DNA of 64,000 nucleotides from Pantoea sp. WMus005 (GCF_013415305.1 NZ_JACBXU010000001.1:1240001-1304000); one strand, 5' to 3'. Shown: positions 46,213 to 57,651, numbered from the stretch's first letter. Numbers and translations are program-made. The notes: generated from the letters alone by a model not told the origin.

Positions 46213-47238
46213 ATGGCAACAATTAAAGATGTGGCGAAACGCGCCGGCGTCTCAACGACCACCGTTTCGCACGTCATCAATAAAACCCGCTTTGTCGCTG
46301 AAGAAACGCGTAACGCGGTCTGGCAGGCGATCAAAGAACTGCACTACTCGCCGAGCGCCGTTGCACGCAGCCTGAAAGTGAACCATACCAGGACGCTGGG
46401 CCTGCTTGCCACCTCCAGCGAAGCGCCCTATTTCGCTGAAATTATTGAAGCGGTTGAAAATCACTGTTTTGACAAAGGCTATACGTTGATTCTGGGTAAT
46501 GCGCATAACGATCTGCAAAAACAGCGCGCCTACCTCAGCATGATGGCGCAGAAACGCGTCGATGGTCTGCTGGTGATGTGCTCTGAATATCCGGATGATC
46601 TGCTGCAGATGCTGGAAGAGAACCGCAATATTCCGATGGTGGTGATGGACTGGGGCGAGTCGCGCGCCGACTTCACCGACACGGTACTCGATAATGCTTT
46701 TCAGGGCGGCTATCTGGCGGGACGCTATCTGATTGAACGTGGACACCGGGATATTGGTGCTATTCCCGGTCAGATGGAGCGTAACACCGGAGGTGGACGT
46801 CATGCCGGTTTCCTGAAGGCACTGGAAGAAGCGGGTATTCTGCCGCGCGCCGAGTGGATTGTGCAGGGTGATTTTGAGCCGGAGTCGGGCTATCAGGCGA
46901 TGCAGCAGATCCTGTCACAGAAACAGCGTCCGACGGCGGTGTTCTGCGGTGGTGACATCATGGCGATGGGCGCGATTTGCGCTGCCGACGAGATGGGTTT
47001 GCGTGTGCCTCAGGATATTTCGGTAATCGGCTACGACAATGTGCGCAACGCCCGCTACTTCGCGCCGGCTCTGACCACCGTGCATCAGCCTAAAGCCCAG
47101 CTGGGTGAGAAAGCGCTGGATATGCTGCTGGACCGCATCACCAGTAAGCGTGAAGTGTCACAAACGATTGAAGTCCACCCTACGCTGATAGAGCGCCGTT
47201 CCGTGGCCGATGGTCCGTTCCGTGACTATCGCCGTTAA
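46213..47238 (+). CDS. purR: Purine repressor PurR
   Basis: LacI-family repressor of purine synthesis, with hypoxanthine/guanine as corepressors. 341 residues as in E. coli. The headpiece reads [20 protein letters not shown], followed by the hinge ([12 protein letters not shown]) and ligand domain. The ATG at 46213 is fixed by the headpiece. It ends 4 bp into the convergent punR. Confidence 0.97.
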   Translation: MATIKDVAKRAGVSTTTVSHVINKTRFVAEETRNAVWQAIKELHYSPSAVARSLKVNHTRTLGLLATSSEAPYFAEIIEAVENHCFDKGYTLILGNAHNDLQKQRAYLSMMAQKRVDGLLVMCSEYPDDLLQMLEENRNIPMVVMDWGESRADFTDTVLDNAFQGGYLAGRYLIERGHRDIGAIPGQMERNTGGGRHAGFLKALEEAGILPRAEWIVQGDFEPESGYQAMQQILSQKQRPTAVFCGGDIMAMGAICAADEMGLRVPQDISVIGYDNVRNARYFAPALTTVHQPKAQLGEKALDMLLDRITSKREVSQTIEVHPTLIERRSVADGPFRDYRR

Positions 47239-48140
47239 TCCTCGCTTAACCACTCCTGATTAAGCGTTTGCGCATCACCCAGATAGCTGAGTAGCCAGCC
47301 TGTCGCCGGTGATGCGCGATCCTCGGCCCAGCTAACACAGCAGGGGCTGTCCGGAAACGCCACCGGCAAGGTCAGTTCAACCAGATCGCCGCAGTCGAGC
47401 AGTGGCCTTGCAAGATGTCCCGGCACCATCGCCACACACAATCCCGCCTGCACGCACTCCAGCCCGGTTTGCCATTCCGGCACCACCAGTCTGCGCTGAT
47501 TATCTAACGTCCACGTCATACGGCGCGGCAGCGCACGCGAGGTATCTTCCAGCACCAGCGAAGGCCAGCTACGCAGCGTATCGTCATCAATCTGGCTCGC
47601 CTGTGTCAGTGGGTGATCGGGTGCAACTACGCAGCGCCAGTTGAGGGTGCCCATATCACGAAACGCAAAACGTCCGCCCACCGGAATCGCCTGGGTGGCC
47701 CCAATGGCCACTTCTACCCGTCCATCGGCGAGCGCATCCCAGACGCCGTTAAAGACTTCATAATGAATGATCAGCTCCATATCGGGAAAATGGCGATAGA
47801 AATCTTTGACAAGTTGCCGGGTTCGCTGAGGTTTGGCGATACGGTCAACGGCAATGCTGAGGTGCCCGCGCCAGCCGTTGGCCAGCTGCTGACACTGTCG
47901 CCGTGTGGCAAGCATTTTTTTGATGACGCTTCGCCCTTCCCGGACAAAATGCTCGCCCGCCGGGGTCAGGACCACTTCGCGATGCTGACGTTCAAACAGC
48001 GGTACTGCCAGCCAGTTTTCCAGCTGGCGCACCGTATAGCTGATGGCAGAGGGTACCCGATGGAGCTCCTGCGCGGCGGCGCTGAAGCTCCCTCCACGCG
48101 CAACCGCGTCAACCACTTCCAATGCATATTCTGACCACAT
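47235..48140 (-). CDS. punR: LysR-type regulator PunR (YdhB)
   Basis: 301-residue LysR regulator, which in E. coli activates the adjacent purine nucleoside transporter gene punC in response to adenosine. It has an N-terminal winged helix ([20 protein letters not shown]) and a periplasmic-binding-like effector domain. It is divergent from punC with a 107-bp gap, the typical LysR layout. Confidence 0.93.
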   Translation of the reverse strand: MWSEYALEVVDAVARGGSFSAAAQELHRVPSAISYTVRQLENWLAVPLFERQHREVVLTPAGEHFVREGRSVIKKMLATRRQCQQLANGWRGHLSIAVDRIAKPQRTRQLVKDFYRHFPDMELIIHYEVFNGVWDALADGRVEVAIGATQAIPVGGRFAFRDMGTLNWRCVVAPDHPLTQASQIDDDTLRSWPSLVLEDTSRALPRRMTWTLDNQRRLVVPEWQTGLECVQAGLCVAMVPGHLARPLLDCGDLVELTLPVAFPDSPCCVSWAEDRASPATGWLLSYLGDAQTLNQEWLSED

Positions 48141-48247
48141 AATCTGCCTTCAAAAATTTTAACAGCAATCGGCAAATATTACCGTTTCACAGCAGCAAAC
48201 GCACCTTTTACACTCTGCCGCGTTTATCCTGCAAAAATGAGAATGAG

Positions 48248-49450
48248 ATGTTGTCGAATAAAGGATTTATGCCTTACCTTGCCCTGCTGAGCATGCTCGG
48301 CTTTTTAGCCACGGATATGTACCTGCCCGCCTTTGGTGCGATGCAGCAAACCTTTAACACCTCACCCGGCCTGATCAGCGCCAGTATGAGTCTCTTTCTG
48401 GGAGGTTTCGCCGTCGGTCAGCTTTTCTGGGGACCGCTCTCCGATCGCATTGGCCGTAAACCTGTGCTGCTGGCCGGACTGGCTATGTTTGGCGTCGGCT
48501 GTGCGGGCATGCTGTGGGTAAATGATATTTATCTGATGCTGGCGCTGCGCTTTGTGCAGGCGATTGGCGTCTGTTCTGCGGCTGTGAGCTGGCAGGCGCT
48601 GGTGGTGGATCGCTACCCTGCCGCGCGCGCCAACAAAGTCTTCGCCACCATTATGCCGCTGGTTGCGCTCTCTCCGGCGCTGGCCCCGTTGCTGGGCGCC
48701 TGGCTGATCGGCCATTTCCACTGGCGTTCGATTTTCCTGGTGCTGACCCTGATTGCGGTAGCGCTGATTCTGACCACGCTGCGTCTGCCTACCGTTCGCA
48801 AAGCCGCAGGTGAAAAAAGGGCGCAACCCGGCTTTTTCACACTGCTGAAATCCCGGATCTACAGCGGCAACGTGCTGATCTACTCCGCCTGTTCCGCTAG
48901 CTTCTTTGCCTGGCTGACTGGCTCGCCATTTATTCTGGCGGAGCTGGGTCTTTCGCCCGCCGATATCGGCCTGAGCTATGTGCCACAGACACTCGCCTTC
49001 CTGATTGGCGGCTTCGGCTGTCGCGCCCTGCTCAACCGCTTTAACGGCGCACAGTTGCTGCCCTGGCTGCTGAGCATCTACAGCCTGAGCATTCTGGCGC
49101 TGTTTGCTGTTGCACTTGCAGGCAACAGCACGCTGGTGAGCCTGATGGTTCCGTTCTGCGGCATGGCGCTGGCTAACGGTGCGATCTATCCGATTGTGGT
49201 TTCCAGTGCGCTGATGCCCTTTCCGGATGCCACCGGCAAAGCGGCTGCGCTGCAAAATACTCTTCAGTTAGGACTTTGTTTCGCCGCCAGCCTGGCGGTA
49301 TCGGCCGGATTAACTCAGGCGCTGTTTACCACCACACTCATCATGACGGCGACTATTGTGCTCGCGCTGATCGGTTACGCCATGCAGCGTGCCGCAAGCG
49401 CACAAACTGTTGTTGCCTCTGCGCAACCTGCCTGCCAGGATAATCATTAA
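48248..49450 (+). CDS. punC: Purine nucleoside transporter PunC (YdhC)
   Basis: 400-residue MFS protein of the Bcr/CflA branch with 12 predicted membrane helices. [30 protein letters not shown] and [14 protein letters not shown] match E. coli YdhC, shown to import purine nucleosides. Divergent from punR. Confidence 0.93.
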   Translation: MLSNKGFMPYLALLSMLGFLATDMYLPAFGAMQQTFNTSPGLISASMSLFLGGFAVGQLFWGPLSDRIGRKPVLLAGLAMFGVGCAGMLWVNDIYLMLALRFVQAIGVCSAAVSWQALVVDRYPAARANKVFATIMPLVALSPALAPLLGAWLIGHFHWRSIFLVLTLIAVALILTTLRLPTVRKAAGEKRAQPGFFTLLKSRIYSGNVLIYSACSASFFAWLTGSPFILAELGLSPADIGLSYVPQTLAFLIGGFGCRALLNRFNGAQLLPWLLSIYSLSILALFAVALAGNSTLVSLMVPFCGMALANGAIYPIVVSSALMPFPDATGKAAALQNTLQLGLCFAASLAVSAGLTQALFTTTLIMTATIVLALIGYAMQRAASAQTVVASAQPACQDNH

Positions 49451-49496
49451 CACAGTGACTTTTTTAGTTAGCATCCTAACAATAAGTTATTGAATA

Positions 49497-49530
49497 TTGA
49501 CCCGCGTGAGAATATACTCATCCGGGTCAA
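49497..49530 (+). repeat. Hairpin in the punC-cfa intergenic region
   Basis: TTGACCCG (49497-49504) and CGGGTCAA (49523-49530) pair exactly, and TGAG/CTCA pair inside. No T tract follows. It lies 46 bp after punC and 230 bp before cfa, so it may end punC transcription or sit in a long cfa leader. Confidence 0.6.
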
Positions 49531-49759
49531 CAAATCTGTAATAAATCAACAATATAATAACGTAATAATCTGATTGGCACCCTGTTGCCGGGACGGTATT
49601 CGCGCGCGTTATTCTCACCCTACCGACCTGCTGCAGGCTATTCCAGTCCTCTGTATCACACAATAACCGGTGTGCGGAGTCATCCGTAACGTTTCTCAAT
49701 GCCTGACGAAATTGGCTACTCTTTGTTCAGGTTCAGATTGGACAGGTGGTGGAAAAGCT

Positions 49760-50908
49760 ATGAGTTCATCGTATGCAGACGCAGTGAGCCCAGAAGAGAA
49801 CCATTGGTATCGCATCGTTCACGAACTGCTGGAAAAAGCGGATATCGAAATCAATGGTTCACGTCCCTGGGATATTCATGTTACTCATCCCGGTTTTTTT
49901 AAACGTGTTCTGCAGGAGGGGTCGCTTGGGCTCGGTGAGAGCTACATGGATGGATGGTGGGAGTGCGACCGGCTGGATATTTTCTTCCACCAGGTGCTCA
50001 AACATAAACTCGATCAGCAGCTTCCTCATCATTTCAAAGATACACTACGCATTGCCGCTGCACGCTTAACCAATCTGCAGTCAAAAAAACGGGCGTGGAT
50101 TGTTGGTAAAGAGCATTACGATCTCGGTAACGATCTCTTTTCACTGATGCTCGACCCGTATATGCAATATTCCTGTGGCTACTGGAAAGATGCCACGACA
50201 CTGGCAACGGCGCAGGAAGCCAAGCTGGATATGATCTGCCGTAAATTAGCGCTGGAACCCGGGATGTCGCTGCTGGATATTGGCTGTGGCTGGGGCGGGC
50301 TCGCGGAATTTGCCGCACGTCATTACGGCGTCAAAGTGCATGGCGTGACAATTTCCGCTGAACAACAGAAACTGGCGCAGCAGCGCTGTAGCGGATTAGA
50401 CGTCACGATTTTGTTGCAGGATTATCGCGACCTGAATGAGCAGTTTGATCGCATCGTTTCGGTGGGGATGTTTGAACATGTCGGGCCGAAAAATTACGCC
50501 ACCTATTTTGATGTGGTCGATCGTAATTTAAAGCCTGACGGTATTTTCCTGCTTCACACCATTGGCGCGATTAAAACCGATATGAGCGTCGATCCGTGGA
50601 TTGATAAATATATCTTCCCAAACGGCTGCCTGCCTTCAGTTCGTCATGTGGCGGATGCCAGCGAACCCCACTTTATTCTGGAAGACTGGCATAACTTTGG
50701 TGCCGATTACGATAAAACACTGATGGCCTGGCATGAACGCTTTTTACAGGCCTGGCCAGAGCTGGCCGATAAATATGGCGAACGCTTTAAGCGGATGTTC
50801 TCCTATTATCTGAATGCCTGTGCCGGTGCCTTCCGGGCGCGTGATATTCAGCTGTGGCAGATTGTGTTTAGTCGCGGCGTTGAGGGGGGACTACGGGTGG
50901 CGCGGTAG
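49760..50908 (+). CDS. cfa: Cyclopropane fatty acid synthase
   Basis: Transfers a methylene group from SAM to unsaturated phospholipid acyl chains, typically at stationary phase. 382 residues as in E. coli; SAM motif LLDIGCGWGGLAEFA at about residue 170, and GESYMDGWWECDRLD in the N-terminal lipid-binding part. The ATG at 49760 is fixed by MSSSYADAVS; the frame upstream to 49670 is non-family. The long (309-bp) leader is consistent with post-transcriptional control known in E. coli. Confidence 0.97.
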   Translation: MSSSYADAVSPEENHWYRIVHELLEKADIEINGSRPWDIHVTHPGFFKRVLQEGSLGLGESYMDGWWECDRLDIFFHQVLKHKLDQQLPHHFKDTLRIAAARLTNLQSKKRAWIVGKEHYDLGNDLFSLMLDPYMQYSCGYWKDATTLATAQEAKLDMICRKLALEPGMSLLDIGCGWGGLAEFAARHYGVKVHGVTISAEQQKLAQQRCSGLDVTILLQDYRDLNEQFDRIVSVGMFEHVGPKNYATYFDVVDRNLKPDGIFLLHTIGAIKTDMSVDPWIDKYIFPNGCLPSVRHVADASEPHFILEDWHNFGADYDKTLMAWHERFLQAWPELADKYGERFKRMFSYYLNACAGAFRARDIQLWQIVFSRGVEGGLRVAR

Positions 50909-50980
50909 GGTGATGTTAAGAAGAGGCTGCCGCGCTAAAAGCTTTAAAATAAGGGCCTGTTAAGTTCTGAGCGTGGAACG

Positions 50981-51068
50981 GCACAGGAACACAGTAAGAT
51001 TTGAAAAGACACAAAACCCGTTATCCGTGGCGGGGGACGCTTGCCTCTTCTGACTGTGTTTCCTGTGC
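50981..51068. repeat. Long inverted repeat between cfa and ribE
   Basis: GCACAGGAACACAGT (50981-50995) and ACTGTGTTTCCTGTGC (51053-51068) are inverted copies with one extra T, separated by 57 bp. Convergent cfa and ribE both read into it. It does not match ERIC or REP consensus as far as I can recall. Confidence 0.65.
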
Positions 51069-51131
51069 TTCAGGCTACTATATCGCTGCCAGATTCACCC
51101 GGATTGGCTCTCCAGCAATCTTTGCCGCTTA

Positions 51132-51791
51132 TTAGCTCTCGGCGTCAGGCTGGCCGGTCAGCATGCTCATCGCCGCCGCGGCATCGCGCTGTGCTAATAC
51201 CCGCTCAACGGTCTCTACGATCGCCTGCGTGTGCGGGTCGACCTCAATATTGACCCGATCGCCAAACGTCTTCGCGCCCAGAGTCGTGCGCTCCAGCGTT
51301 TCGGGGATCAGATAGACGCAGAATTTGGTCTTAGTCACATCACCTACCGTCAGGCTGATACCGTCGATGCCGACATAACCTTTATGCAGAATATATTTCA
51401 TCTGCATCGGATCCTGGATTTTAAACCAGACTTCGCGATTATGTTCTGACTGGATAATCTTGCAGATTTCAGCGGTGGTCATAATATGACCTGACATCAG
51501 ATGGCCGCCTATTTCATCGCTGAATTTGGCTGCACGCTCAATATTGACGACATCGCCCTGATGTAAATCGCCAAGATTGGTCACCCGCAATGTCTCTTTA
51601 ATTAAATCAAAACTAACGCGGTCGCCGTCAATTGCCGTCACGGTTAAGCAGCAACCGTTATGAGCGACAGATGCGCCGAGCGCCAGACCCGGTAACAGTT
51701 CTTCCGGCAGTCTGACAGTGTGGGTACGAAACAGTTCTTTCTCTTCAATGGACACGATTTCTGCGGTGCCCTGCACAATACCGGTAAACAT
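51132..51791 (-). CDS. ribE: Riboflavin synthase alpha subunit
   Basis: Dismutates two lumazines to riboflavin. 219 residues form two homologous lumazine-binding domains: [19 protein letters not shown], then [13 protein letters not shown], repeated as [12 protein letters not shown] and [14 protein letters not shown]. coli calls the gene ribC. No FMN riboswitch is seen upstream. Divergent from mdtK. Confidence 0.96.
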   Translation of the reverse strand: MFTGIVQGTAEIVSIEEKELFRTHTVRLPEELLPGLALGASVAHNGCCLTVTAIDGDRVSFDLIKETLRVTNLGDLHQGDVVNIERAAKFSDEIGGHLMSGHIMTTAEICKIIQSEHNREVWFKIQDPMQMKYILHKGYVGIDGISLTVGDVTKTKFCVYLIPETLERTTLGAKTFGDRVNIEVDPHTQAIVETVERVLAQRDAAAAMSMLTGQPDAES

Positions 51792-51993
51792 AGTCTTTGC
51801 CTCTGCGAAGTTTGCGTTAGTTTATCACAGCTCAGGTCAGCTGTTAGAATTCAGCCCGCACCGCTTCTTTAATCTGTGGCAAACCGCATTGTGTGACAAA
51901 GATTGGCGAATAGTGTTACGCCAGTTACACTAGCTCGCGCAATTTCCTGGGCTTTTCTGCCCTTTTAATTCATTCAACAAGTCAGGTGTTAAC

Positions 51994-53367
51994 GTGCAGA
52001 AGTATTTAACAGAAGCGCGTCAATTGCTGGCCCTTGCGATTCCGGTCATCCTTGCTCAGGTGGCTCAAACCGCAATGGGATTTGTGGATACCATTATGGC
52101 CGGCGCTGTCAGCGCCACGGATATGGCCGCCGTTGCTGTCGGCACCTCTGTCTGGCTTCCGGCCATCCTTTTTGGTCATGGTCTTCTGCTTGCATTGACG
52201 CCCACCGTTGCGCAACTCAACGGTTCAGGTCGCCGCGAACGCATCGGCGAACAGATCCGCCAGGGATACTGGCTCGCCTTCTTCGTCTCCCTGCTGATTA
52301 TGGTGCTGCTGTGGCATGCCGGTTATCTCATCCGGGCGATGCATGACATTGATCCGGCGCTGGCGCTCAAAGCAGAAGGCTATCTGCATGCCCTGCTATT
52401 CGGCGCGCCTGGCTATCTCTTCTTCCAGGTGCTGCGCAATCAGTGCGAGGGGCTGTCGAAGACGAAACCCGCCATGGTGCTGGGCTTTCTGGGGCTGATG
52501 TTCAACATCCCGCTTAACTATATCTTCATTTATGGTCACTTCGGCATGCCTGCCCTGGGGGGTGTCGGCTGTGGCGTAGCGACCGCCTCTGTTTACTGGG
52601 TGATGTTTATCTGTATGCGCTTCTGGGTACGCCGGATGGGTAGCATGCGCGATATCCGGATGGAGAGCCGCTGGTCACCTCCTTCGCGTCCGATTCTGAG
52701 CCGCCTGATGACGCTGGGATTGCCGGTGGCGCTGGCGCTCTTCTTTGAGGTCACGCTGTTCGCCGTTGTGGCTCTGCTGGTCTCACCACTGGGCATCGTT
52801 AATGTGGCCGGTCACCAGATTGCGCTGAATTTCAGTTCACTGATGTTCGTGTTGCCGCTGTCGCTGGGTGTCGCGACCACTATCCGCGTCGGGTATCGCC
52901 TGGGTCAGGGCTCCACCGAGCAAGCCCGCGTCGCGGCCTGGACCGCCCAGGGTGTTGGGATCAGCATGGCGGCACTGACCGCGATTTTTACCGTGACGTT
53001 TCGTCATCAGATTGCCCTGCTCTACAACGACAATCCCGACGTGGTAACGCTGGCGGCACAGCTGATGATGCTGGCGGCGATTTATCAGTTCTCAGACTCG
53101 ATTCAGGTGATTGGCAGCGGGATCCTGCGCGGCTATAAAGATACGCGGTCAATATTCTTTATTACCTTTATCGCTTACTGGCTACTGGGGCTGCCGGCTG
53201 GCTATCTGCTGGCGCTGACCGACTGGATTGTGCCCCGGATGGGACCGGCGGGCTTCTGGTGCGGCTTTATCATCGGCCTGACCTCAGCGGCCATCATGAT
53301 GCTCTGGCGCATCAGACGGTTACAGCAATTCCCTGCTGAAATCATTCTTAAGCGCGCGGCGCGATAG
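51994..53367 (+). CDS. mdtK: MATE family multidrug exporter MdtK
   Basis: 457-residue Na+/H+-coupled multidrug and toxin extruder with 12 membrane helices in two homologous halves ([36 protein letters not shown]). Length equals E. coli MdtK (NorM). Confidence 0.96.
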   Translation: MQKYLTEARQLLALAIPVILAQVAQTAMGFVDTIMAGAVSATDMAAVAVGTSVWLPAILFGHGLLLALTPTVAQLNGSGRRERIGEQIRQGYWLAFFVSLLIMVLLWHAGYLIRAMHDIDPALALKAEGYLHALLFGAPGYLFFQVLRNQCEGLSKTKPAMVLGFLGLMFNIPLNYIFIYGHFGMPALGGVGCGVATASVYWVMFICMRFWVRRMGSMRDIRMESRWSPPSRPILSRLMTLGLPVALALFFEVTLFAVVALLVSPLGIVNVAGHQIALNFSSLMFVLPLSLGVATTIRVGYRLGQGSTEQARVAAWTAQGVGISMAALTAIFTVTFRHQIALLYNDNPDVVTLAAQLMMLAAIYQFSDSIQVIGSGILRGYKDTRSIFFITFIAYWLLGLPAGYLLALTDWIVPRMGPAGFWCGFIIGLTSAAIMMLWRIRRLQQFPAEIILKRAAR

Positions 53368-53460
53368 CTAAATAGGCGGGTCATGCGTGGCCCGCAATGA
53401 TGAAAAAAACGACGGTTAGCACAGTTGCTGCGCAGTCACGGCGAAAAAACTATTTTCCCC

Positions 53461-53489
53461 TTGCCAGCCTTACACGCTGCCGTTAATAT
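53461..53489 (+). promoter_or_regulatory. Promoter of the tRNA-Val cluster
   Basis: TTGCCA (53461-53466), 17 bp, TAATAT (53484-53489), then a GC-rich discriminator typical of stringently controlled tRNA promoters. Confidence 0.7.
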
Positions 53490-53519
53490 TCGTCCCCGCT
53501 GTCGCCCTGACAGCATGTT

Positions 53520-53596
53520 GCGCTCTTAGCTCAGTTGGTTAGAGCACCACCTTGACATGGTGGGGGTCGATGGTTCGAGTCCATTAGAGCGCACCA
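53520..53596 (+). tRNA. tRNA-Val (GAC), copy 1
   Basis: 77 nt with encoded CCA. Acceptor stem GCGCTCT/AGAGCGC, D-arm AGCTCAGTTGGTTAGAGC, anticodon loop CTTGACATG with GAC, T-arm GGTTCGAGTCC. Decodes GUC and GUU. Corresponds to E. coli valV/valW beside pykF. Confidence 0.97.
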
Positions 53597-53599
53597 AGT

Positions 53600-53676
53600 G
53601 CGTCCGTAGCTCAGTTGGTTAGAGCACCACCTTGACATGGTGGGGGTCGGTGGTTCGAGTCCACTCGGACGCACCA
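53600..53676 (+). tRNA. tRNA-Val (GAC), copy 2
   Basis: 77 nt, same anticodon and core as copy 1 but with acceptor stem GCGTCCG/CGGACGC and a compensating change in the T-arm. Only 3 bp separate it from copy 1, so they are cotranscribed. Confidence 0.97.
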
Positions 53677-53696
53677 CTATTCAAAAGATTCAAAAT

Positions 53697-53773
53697 GCGC
53701 TCTTAGCTCAGTTGGTTAGAGCACCACCTTGACATGGTGGGGGTCGATGGTTCGAGTCCATTAGAGCGCACCA
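53697..53773 (+). tRNA. tRNA-Val (GAC), copy 3
   Basis: Identical to copy 1 over all 77 nt, 20 bp after copy 2. E. coli has two copies at this locus. Confidence 0.97.
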
Positions 53774-53845
53774 CTTTCAGAATTTCCGCAGTTTGCGCAA
53801 CACCCCTTTTATTGATCTGCATCGCTTACCTCCTCTGCTTTTTGA

Positions 53846-53903
53846 TTGGTTTTCGCATACTTAGCGTCTATACTGTCCCGCGTTGCTTACTTGAAAGGTT
53901 TCA
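53846..53903 (+). promoter_or_regulatory. pykF promoter with Cra-like site
   Basis: TTGGTT (53846-53851), 17 bp, TATACT (53869-53874). About 18 bp after the -10, TGAAAGGTTTCA (53892-53903) resembles the Cra/FruR operator. Its place just after the start point fits repression, as for E. coli pykF. The rest of the 344 bp between the tRNAs and pykF holds a leader and no gene. Confidence 0.72.
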
Positions 53904-54117
53904 GCGATCACGTGCATACTGCGATAACTCAAATGATTTGCGCAACAACAGCGTGGTGGTTACCAACCGTAACCGCACAACTTCCCTGCACGCCTGGCCT
54001 TCGTCACCTATTCTTACTCAGTACTGCCCATTTCAGTCTCAATCAGAAATTTCACTTCGATGCGCTGCCATCGAATTCCGCCCTTATTCATCCATCACAA
54101 CTTACAGAAAATCCGTC

Positions 54118-55530
54118 ATGAAAAAGACTAAAATCGTTTGTACAATTGGCCCGAAAACCGAATCCGAAGAGATGCTGACTCAGCTCCTTGAAGCTGGCAT
54201 GAATGTTATGCGTCTTAACTTTTCTCACGGCGACTATGCTGAGCATGGCCAGCGCATCACCAATATGCGTGCCGTAATGCAAAAAACCGGCCGTCAGGCC
54301 GCCATCCTGCTGGATACCAAAGGCCCTGAAATCCGCACCATGAAACTGGAAGGCGGCAACGACGCTGCTCTGAAAGCGGGTCAGACCTTCACCTTTACGA
54401 CCGACCAGAGTGTGATTGGCAACAGCGAGCGCGTTGCGGTCACCTACCCGGGCTTCACAGCTGACCTGAAAATTGGCAACACTGTGCTGGTTGATGATGG
54501 CCTGATCGGCATGGAAGTAACCGAAGTCACTGAAAACACAGTGGTATGTAAAGTCCTGAACAACGGCGACCTGGGTGAGAACAAAGGCGTTAACCTGCCG
54601 GGCGTTTCCATTCAGCTGCCAGCACTGGCTGAAAAAGATAAGCGCGACCTGATCTTTGGTTGTGAGCAGGGTGTGGACTTTGTCGCCGCCTCTTTCATCC
54701 GTAAACGTTCTGACGTGCTGGAAATTCGTGAGCACCTGAAACAGAACGGCGGTGAGCACATCCAGATCATCTCCAAAATCGAAAACCAGGAAGGCCTGAA
54801 CAACTTCGACGAAATCCTCGAAGCCTCAGACGGCATCATGGTTGCGCGTGGCGACCTGGGTGTTGAGATCCCGGTTGAAGAAGTGATCTTCGCGCAGAAG
54901 ATGATGATCAAAAAATGTAATAAAGCACGCAAAGTGGTTATCACTGCCACCCAGATGCTGGATTCCATGATCAAGAACCCGCGCCCTACCCGCGCAGAAG
55001 CCGGTGACGTCGCCAACGCCATCCTCGACGGAACCGATGCCGTTATGCTGTCTGGTGAGAGCGCCAAAGGCCGTTATCCGCTGGAGTCGGTCACCATCAT
55101 GGCGACCATCTGTGAGCGTACCGACCGCGTAATGAAGTCCCGCATCGACAGCCAGAGTGATAACCGCAAAATGCGTATCACCGAAGCGGTCTGCCGTGGT
55201 GCTGTTGAAACAGCTGAGAAGCTGGAAGCACCATTGATTGTGGTAGCTACAGAAGGCGGTAAGTCGGCTAAAGCCGTACGTAAATACTTCCCGAACGCGA
55301 CTATCCTGGCGCTGACCACCAATCCGACCACTGCCCGTCAGCTGATCCTGAGCAAAGGCATTGAGACGCGTCTGGTAACTGAGATCGCTTCAACCGATGA
55401 TTTTTATCGTCTGGGTAAAGAAGCAGCGCTGGAAAGTGGCTATGGTCAGAAAGGCGATGTCGTGGTGCTGGTGTCAGGTGCATTAGTACCAAGCGGAACT
55501 ACCAATACCGCATCCGTACACGTCCTGTAA
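54118..55530 (+). CDS. pykF: Pyruvate kinase I
   Basis: Converts PEP and ADP to pyruvate and ATP, activated by fructose 1,6-bisphosphate. 470 residues as in E. coli: [58 protein letters not shown] and ATQMLDSM. The start is fixed by the family; the longer frame to 53734 runs into tRNA copy 3. Confidence 0.98.
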   Translation: MKKTKIVCTIGPKTESEEMLTQLLEAGMNVMRLNFSHGDYAEHGQRITNMRAVMQKTGRQAAILLDTKGPEIRTMKLEGGNDAALKAGQTFTFTTDQSVIGNSERVAVTYPGFTADLKIGNTVLVDDGLIGMEVTEVTENTVVCKVLNNGDLGENKGVNLPGVSIQLPALAEKDKRDLIFGCEQGVDFVAASFIRKRSDVLEIREHLKQNGGEHIQIISKIENQEGLNNFDEILEASDGIMVARGDLGVEIPVEEVIFAQKMMIKKCNKARKVVITATQMLDSMIKNPRPTRAEAGDVANAILDGTDAVMLSGESAKGRYPLESVTIMATICERTDRVMKSRIDSQSDNRKMRITEAVCRGAVETAEKLEAPLIVVATEGGKSAKAVRKYFPNATILALTTNPTTARQLILSKGIETRLVTEIASTDDFYRLGKEAALESGYGQKGDVVVLVSGALVPSGTTNTASVHVL

Positions 55531-55552
55531 AACTTTCTTTATCTGTTATTTT

Positions 55553-55580
55553 AAAGCGCCTGAGTCAGGCGCTTTTTTTA
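55553..55580 (+). terminator. Intrinsic terminator of pykF
   Basis: AAAGCGCCTGA-GTCAGGCGC followed by TTTTTTTA. Confidence 0.93.
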
Positions 55581-55754
55581 TTTGTACTTAACGCAAGTGC
55601 CAGATAAATCCAATCGAAAATAACAATCCGATTACACTTTATATGAAGGTTAATCCGATTAAATCCCTCTGTTTTAGCTAAATTTTTCTATCATGTTCTG
55701 TGATTCGCTGCTTCTTTGAGCGAACGATCAAATTTAAGCATGTTCTCATCAAAA

Positions 55755-56070
<316 letters not shown>

Positions 56071-56082
56071 GAGTTCTGGTTT

Positions 56083-56114
56083 AAAAATGGCGCCTTTATG
56101 GCGCCATTTTTTTT
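56083..56114 (+). terminator. Intrinsic terminator of lpp
   Basis: AAAAATGGCGCC-TTTAT-GGCGCCATTTTTTTT; strong hairpin 12 bp after the stop, also usable by convergent ldtE. Confidence 0.95.
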
Positions 56115-56150
56115 GCCTGAATTCAGTGCCCTTCTCAGGCACGCATTGTT

Positions 56151-57176
56151 TCAGGGTTGAACCGCTTTACCTTCATTTTGTATAACAGGGCTTTCTGCAC
56201 CCACAGACGCACTCTCCAGCCCCGCAGGCGGCACGGTTTCACTCTGTACTGGCTCTCCATTACTGACCAGCACAGGCATGCCTGAGCGACGCGTCAAGCT
56301 GGCTTTAATCAGCGCACTATCACTCTTCTCATTTTTCATGAACTTCTTCAGGTCACTGGTGATCGCAATTGGCATGGTCTGCGGATCATCTTTGTCGTTA
56401 CGCGACAGTGGCTGATGCACTTCCACGTAACGTTTCCCATCCGGCTCCACGGCATACTTCACCGGCTGATTAATGATCTGAACACGCGTGCCCTTAGGTG
56501 CAGCATTAAACAGCGCTTCGATATCCTCTGAACGCAGGCGGATGCAACCTGAACTGACACGCATGCCAATGCCAAACTTCGCATTGGTGCCGTGGATCAG
56601 GTACTGGCCAGTGCCGCGTGCCAGACGCATGGCAAACTGCCCCATCGGGTTGTCCGGTCCGGCTGGGACCACGCCAGGTAGCGTAATGCCCTCTTTAGCG
56701 TAACGTTTGCGGATATTCGGGGTGGGCGTCCAGGTGGGATTCGGGATTTTCTGGCTGATCTGCGTCACCATGACTGGCGTTGCCGCACCCAGCTGGCCAA
56801 TGCCGATGGGATAGACGATGACTTTATCTTCCCCTTTGGGATAGTAGTAGAGGCGAAGCTCGGCGAGATTCACCACAATCCCTTCGCGCGGCGTATCGGG
56901 CAGGATCATCTGAAGGGGTACCGTCAGCTGAGTACCTGCTTTGGGCAGCCAGGGATCGGTACCGGGATTCGCTTCCAGTATGCCCAGCAGGCCGACCTGA
57001 TAGCGTGACGCAATTGATTCGAGTGGTTGTTTATCATCAGGAACCTGAGTCAGGACGTTTTCGCCAATCAGGCGACTGTCAGGCGGTGGCAGCGGATATT
57101 CGGTGGCGAACGCGGGTGCAGAGAGCCCAAAGCAGGTCAGCAGCAATGCACCGGCTAAACGTAAAGCAGGTTTCAT
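56151..57176 (-). CDS. ldtE: L,D-transpeptidase LdtE (YnhG)
   Basis: Periplasmic enzyme that forms 3-3 cross-links in peptidoglycan. 341 residues: signal peptide ending APAFA, a LysM-like segment (SIASRYQVGLLGILEANPGT), the YkuD domain with HGTNAKFGIGMRVSSGCIRL (catalytic His and Cys), and a C-terminal tail of about 80 residues. Same location as in E. coli. A terminator separates it from sufE. Confidence 0.95.
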   Translation of the reverse strand: MKPALRLAGALLLTCFGLSAPAFATEYPLPPPDSRLIGENVLTQVPDDKQPLESIASRYQVGLLGILEANPGTDPWLPKAGTQLTVPLQMILPDTPREGIVVNLAELRLYYYPKGEDKVIVYPIGIGQLGAATPVMVTQISQKIPNPTWTPTPNIRKRYAKEGITLPGVVPAGPDNPMGQFAMRLARGTGQYLIHGTNAKFGIGMRVSSGCIRLRSEDIEALFNAAPKGTRVQIINQPVKYAVEPDGKRYVEVHQPLSRNDKDDPQTMPIAITSDLKKFMKNEKSDSALIKASLTRRSGMPVLVSNGEPVQSETVPPAGLESASVGAESPVIQNEGKAVQP

Positions 57177-57195
57177 GCAATTTTTTCTCGTCAGA

Positions 57196-57224
57196 TAAAA
57201 AAACAGACGCCGGATGGCGTCTGT
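57196..57224 (-). terminator. Terminator of the suf operon
   Basis: On the minus strand ACAGACGCC-ATCC-GGCGTCTGT is followed by TTTTTTATC, 10 bp after the sufE stop. Confidence 0.94.
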
Positions 57225-57234
57225 CGAGTGTACC

Positions 57235-57651
57235 TTAGCTGAGGTTCTGAGCGGTATGGCGAATAGACCGAATCATCGCCTCAAGCCCCTGCGACCGTGT
57301 GGGCGTGAGGTGCTGCATCAGGGCCAGTTCGCCAAACCAGTGGCGCACATCCAGCGCCAGGATTTCGGCGGGTTGCAGATTCTGATAAAGACTAAATACG
57401 ATAGCAATCAGCCCTTTAACGATAGCAGCATCGCTGTCGCCTTCAAACGAAATCGAACCATCTTCCTGCGGAGTCATTCTGATCCACACCTGACTCTGAC
57501 AACCCGAAATCACGTTTTCTGGCTGGTGTAAGGTTTCAGAAGATTCCGGAAGCTTTGAACCCAGCTCGATGATGTAGAGATACTTCTCTTCCCAGTTGGC
57601 GCAACGATTGAAGTTGCGGACCAGTTTCTCTTTTTCAGGCAAAGTCGCCAT
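57235..57651 (-). CDS. sufE: Sulfur acceptor SufE
   Basis: Accepts persulfide sulfur from SufS and passes it to SufBCD. 138 residues as in E. coli; the acceptor Cys is in ISGCQSQVW (about residue 51). ATG at 57651 with GGAG upstream is chosen over GTG 57654. Last gene of the suf operon. Confidence 0.96.
   Translation of the reverse strand: MATLPEKEKLVRNFNRCANWEEKYLYIIELGSKLPESSETLHQPENVISGCQSQVWIRMTPQEDGSISFEGDSDAAIVKGLIAIVFSLYQNLQPAEILALDVRHWFGELALMQHLTPTRSQGLEAMIRSIRHTAQNLS

Noticed and set aside
50909..51131. FMN riboswitch near ribE
   Set aside because: The region is downstream of ribE, and the conserved RFN element blocks are not present.
53734..54117. N-terminal extension of the pykF frame
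   Set aside because: It begins inside tRNA copy 3 and crosses the pykF promoter; the family start is at 54118.
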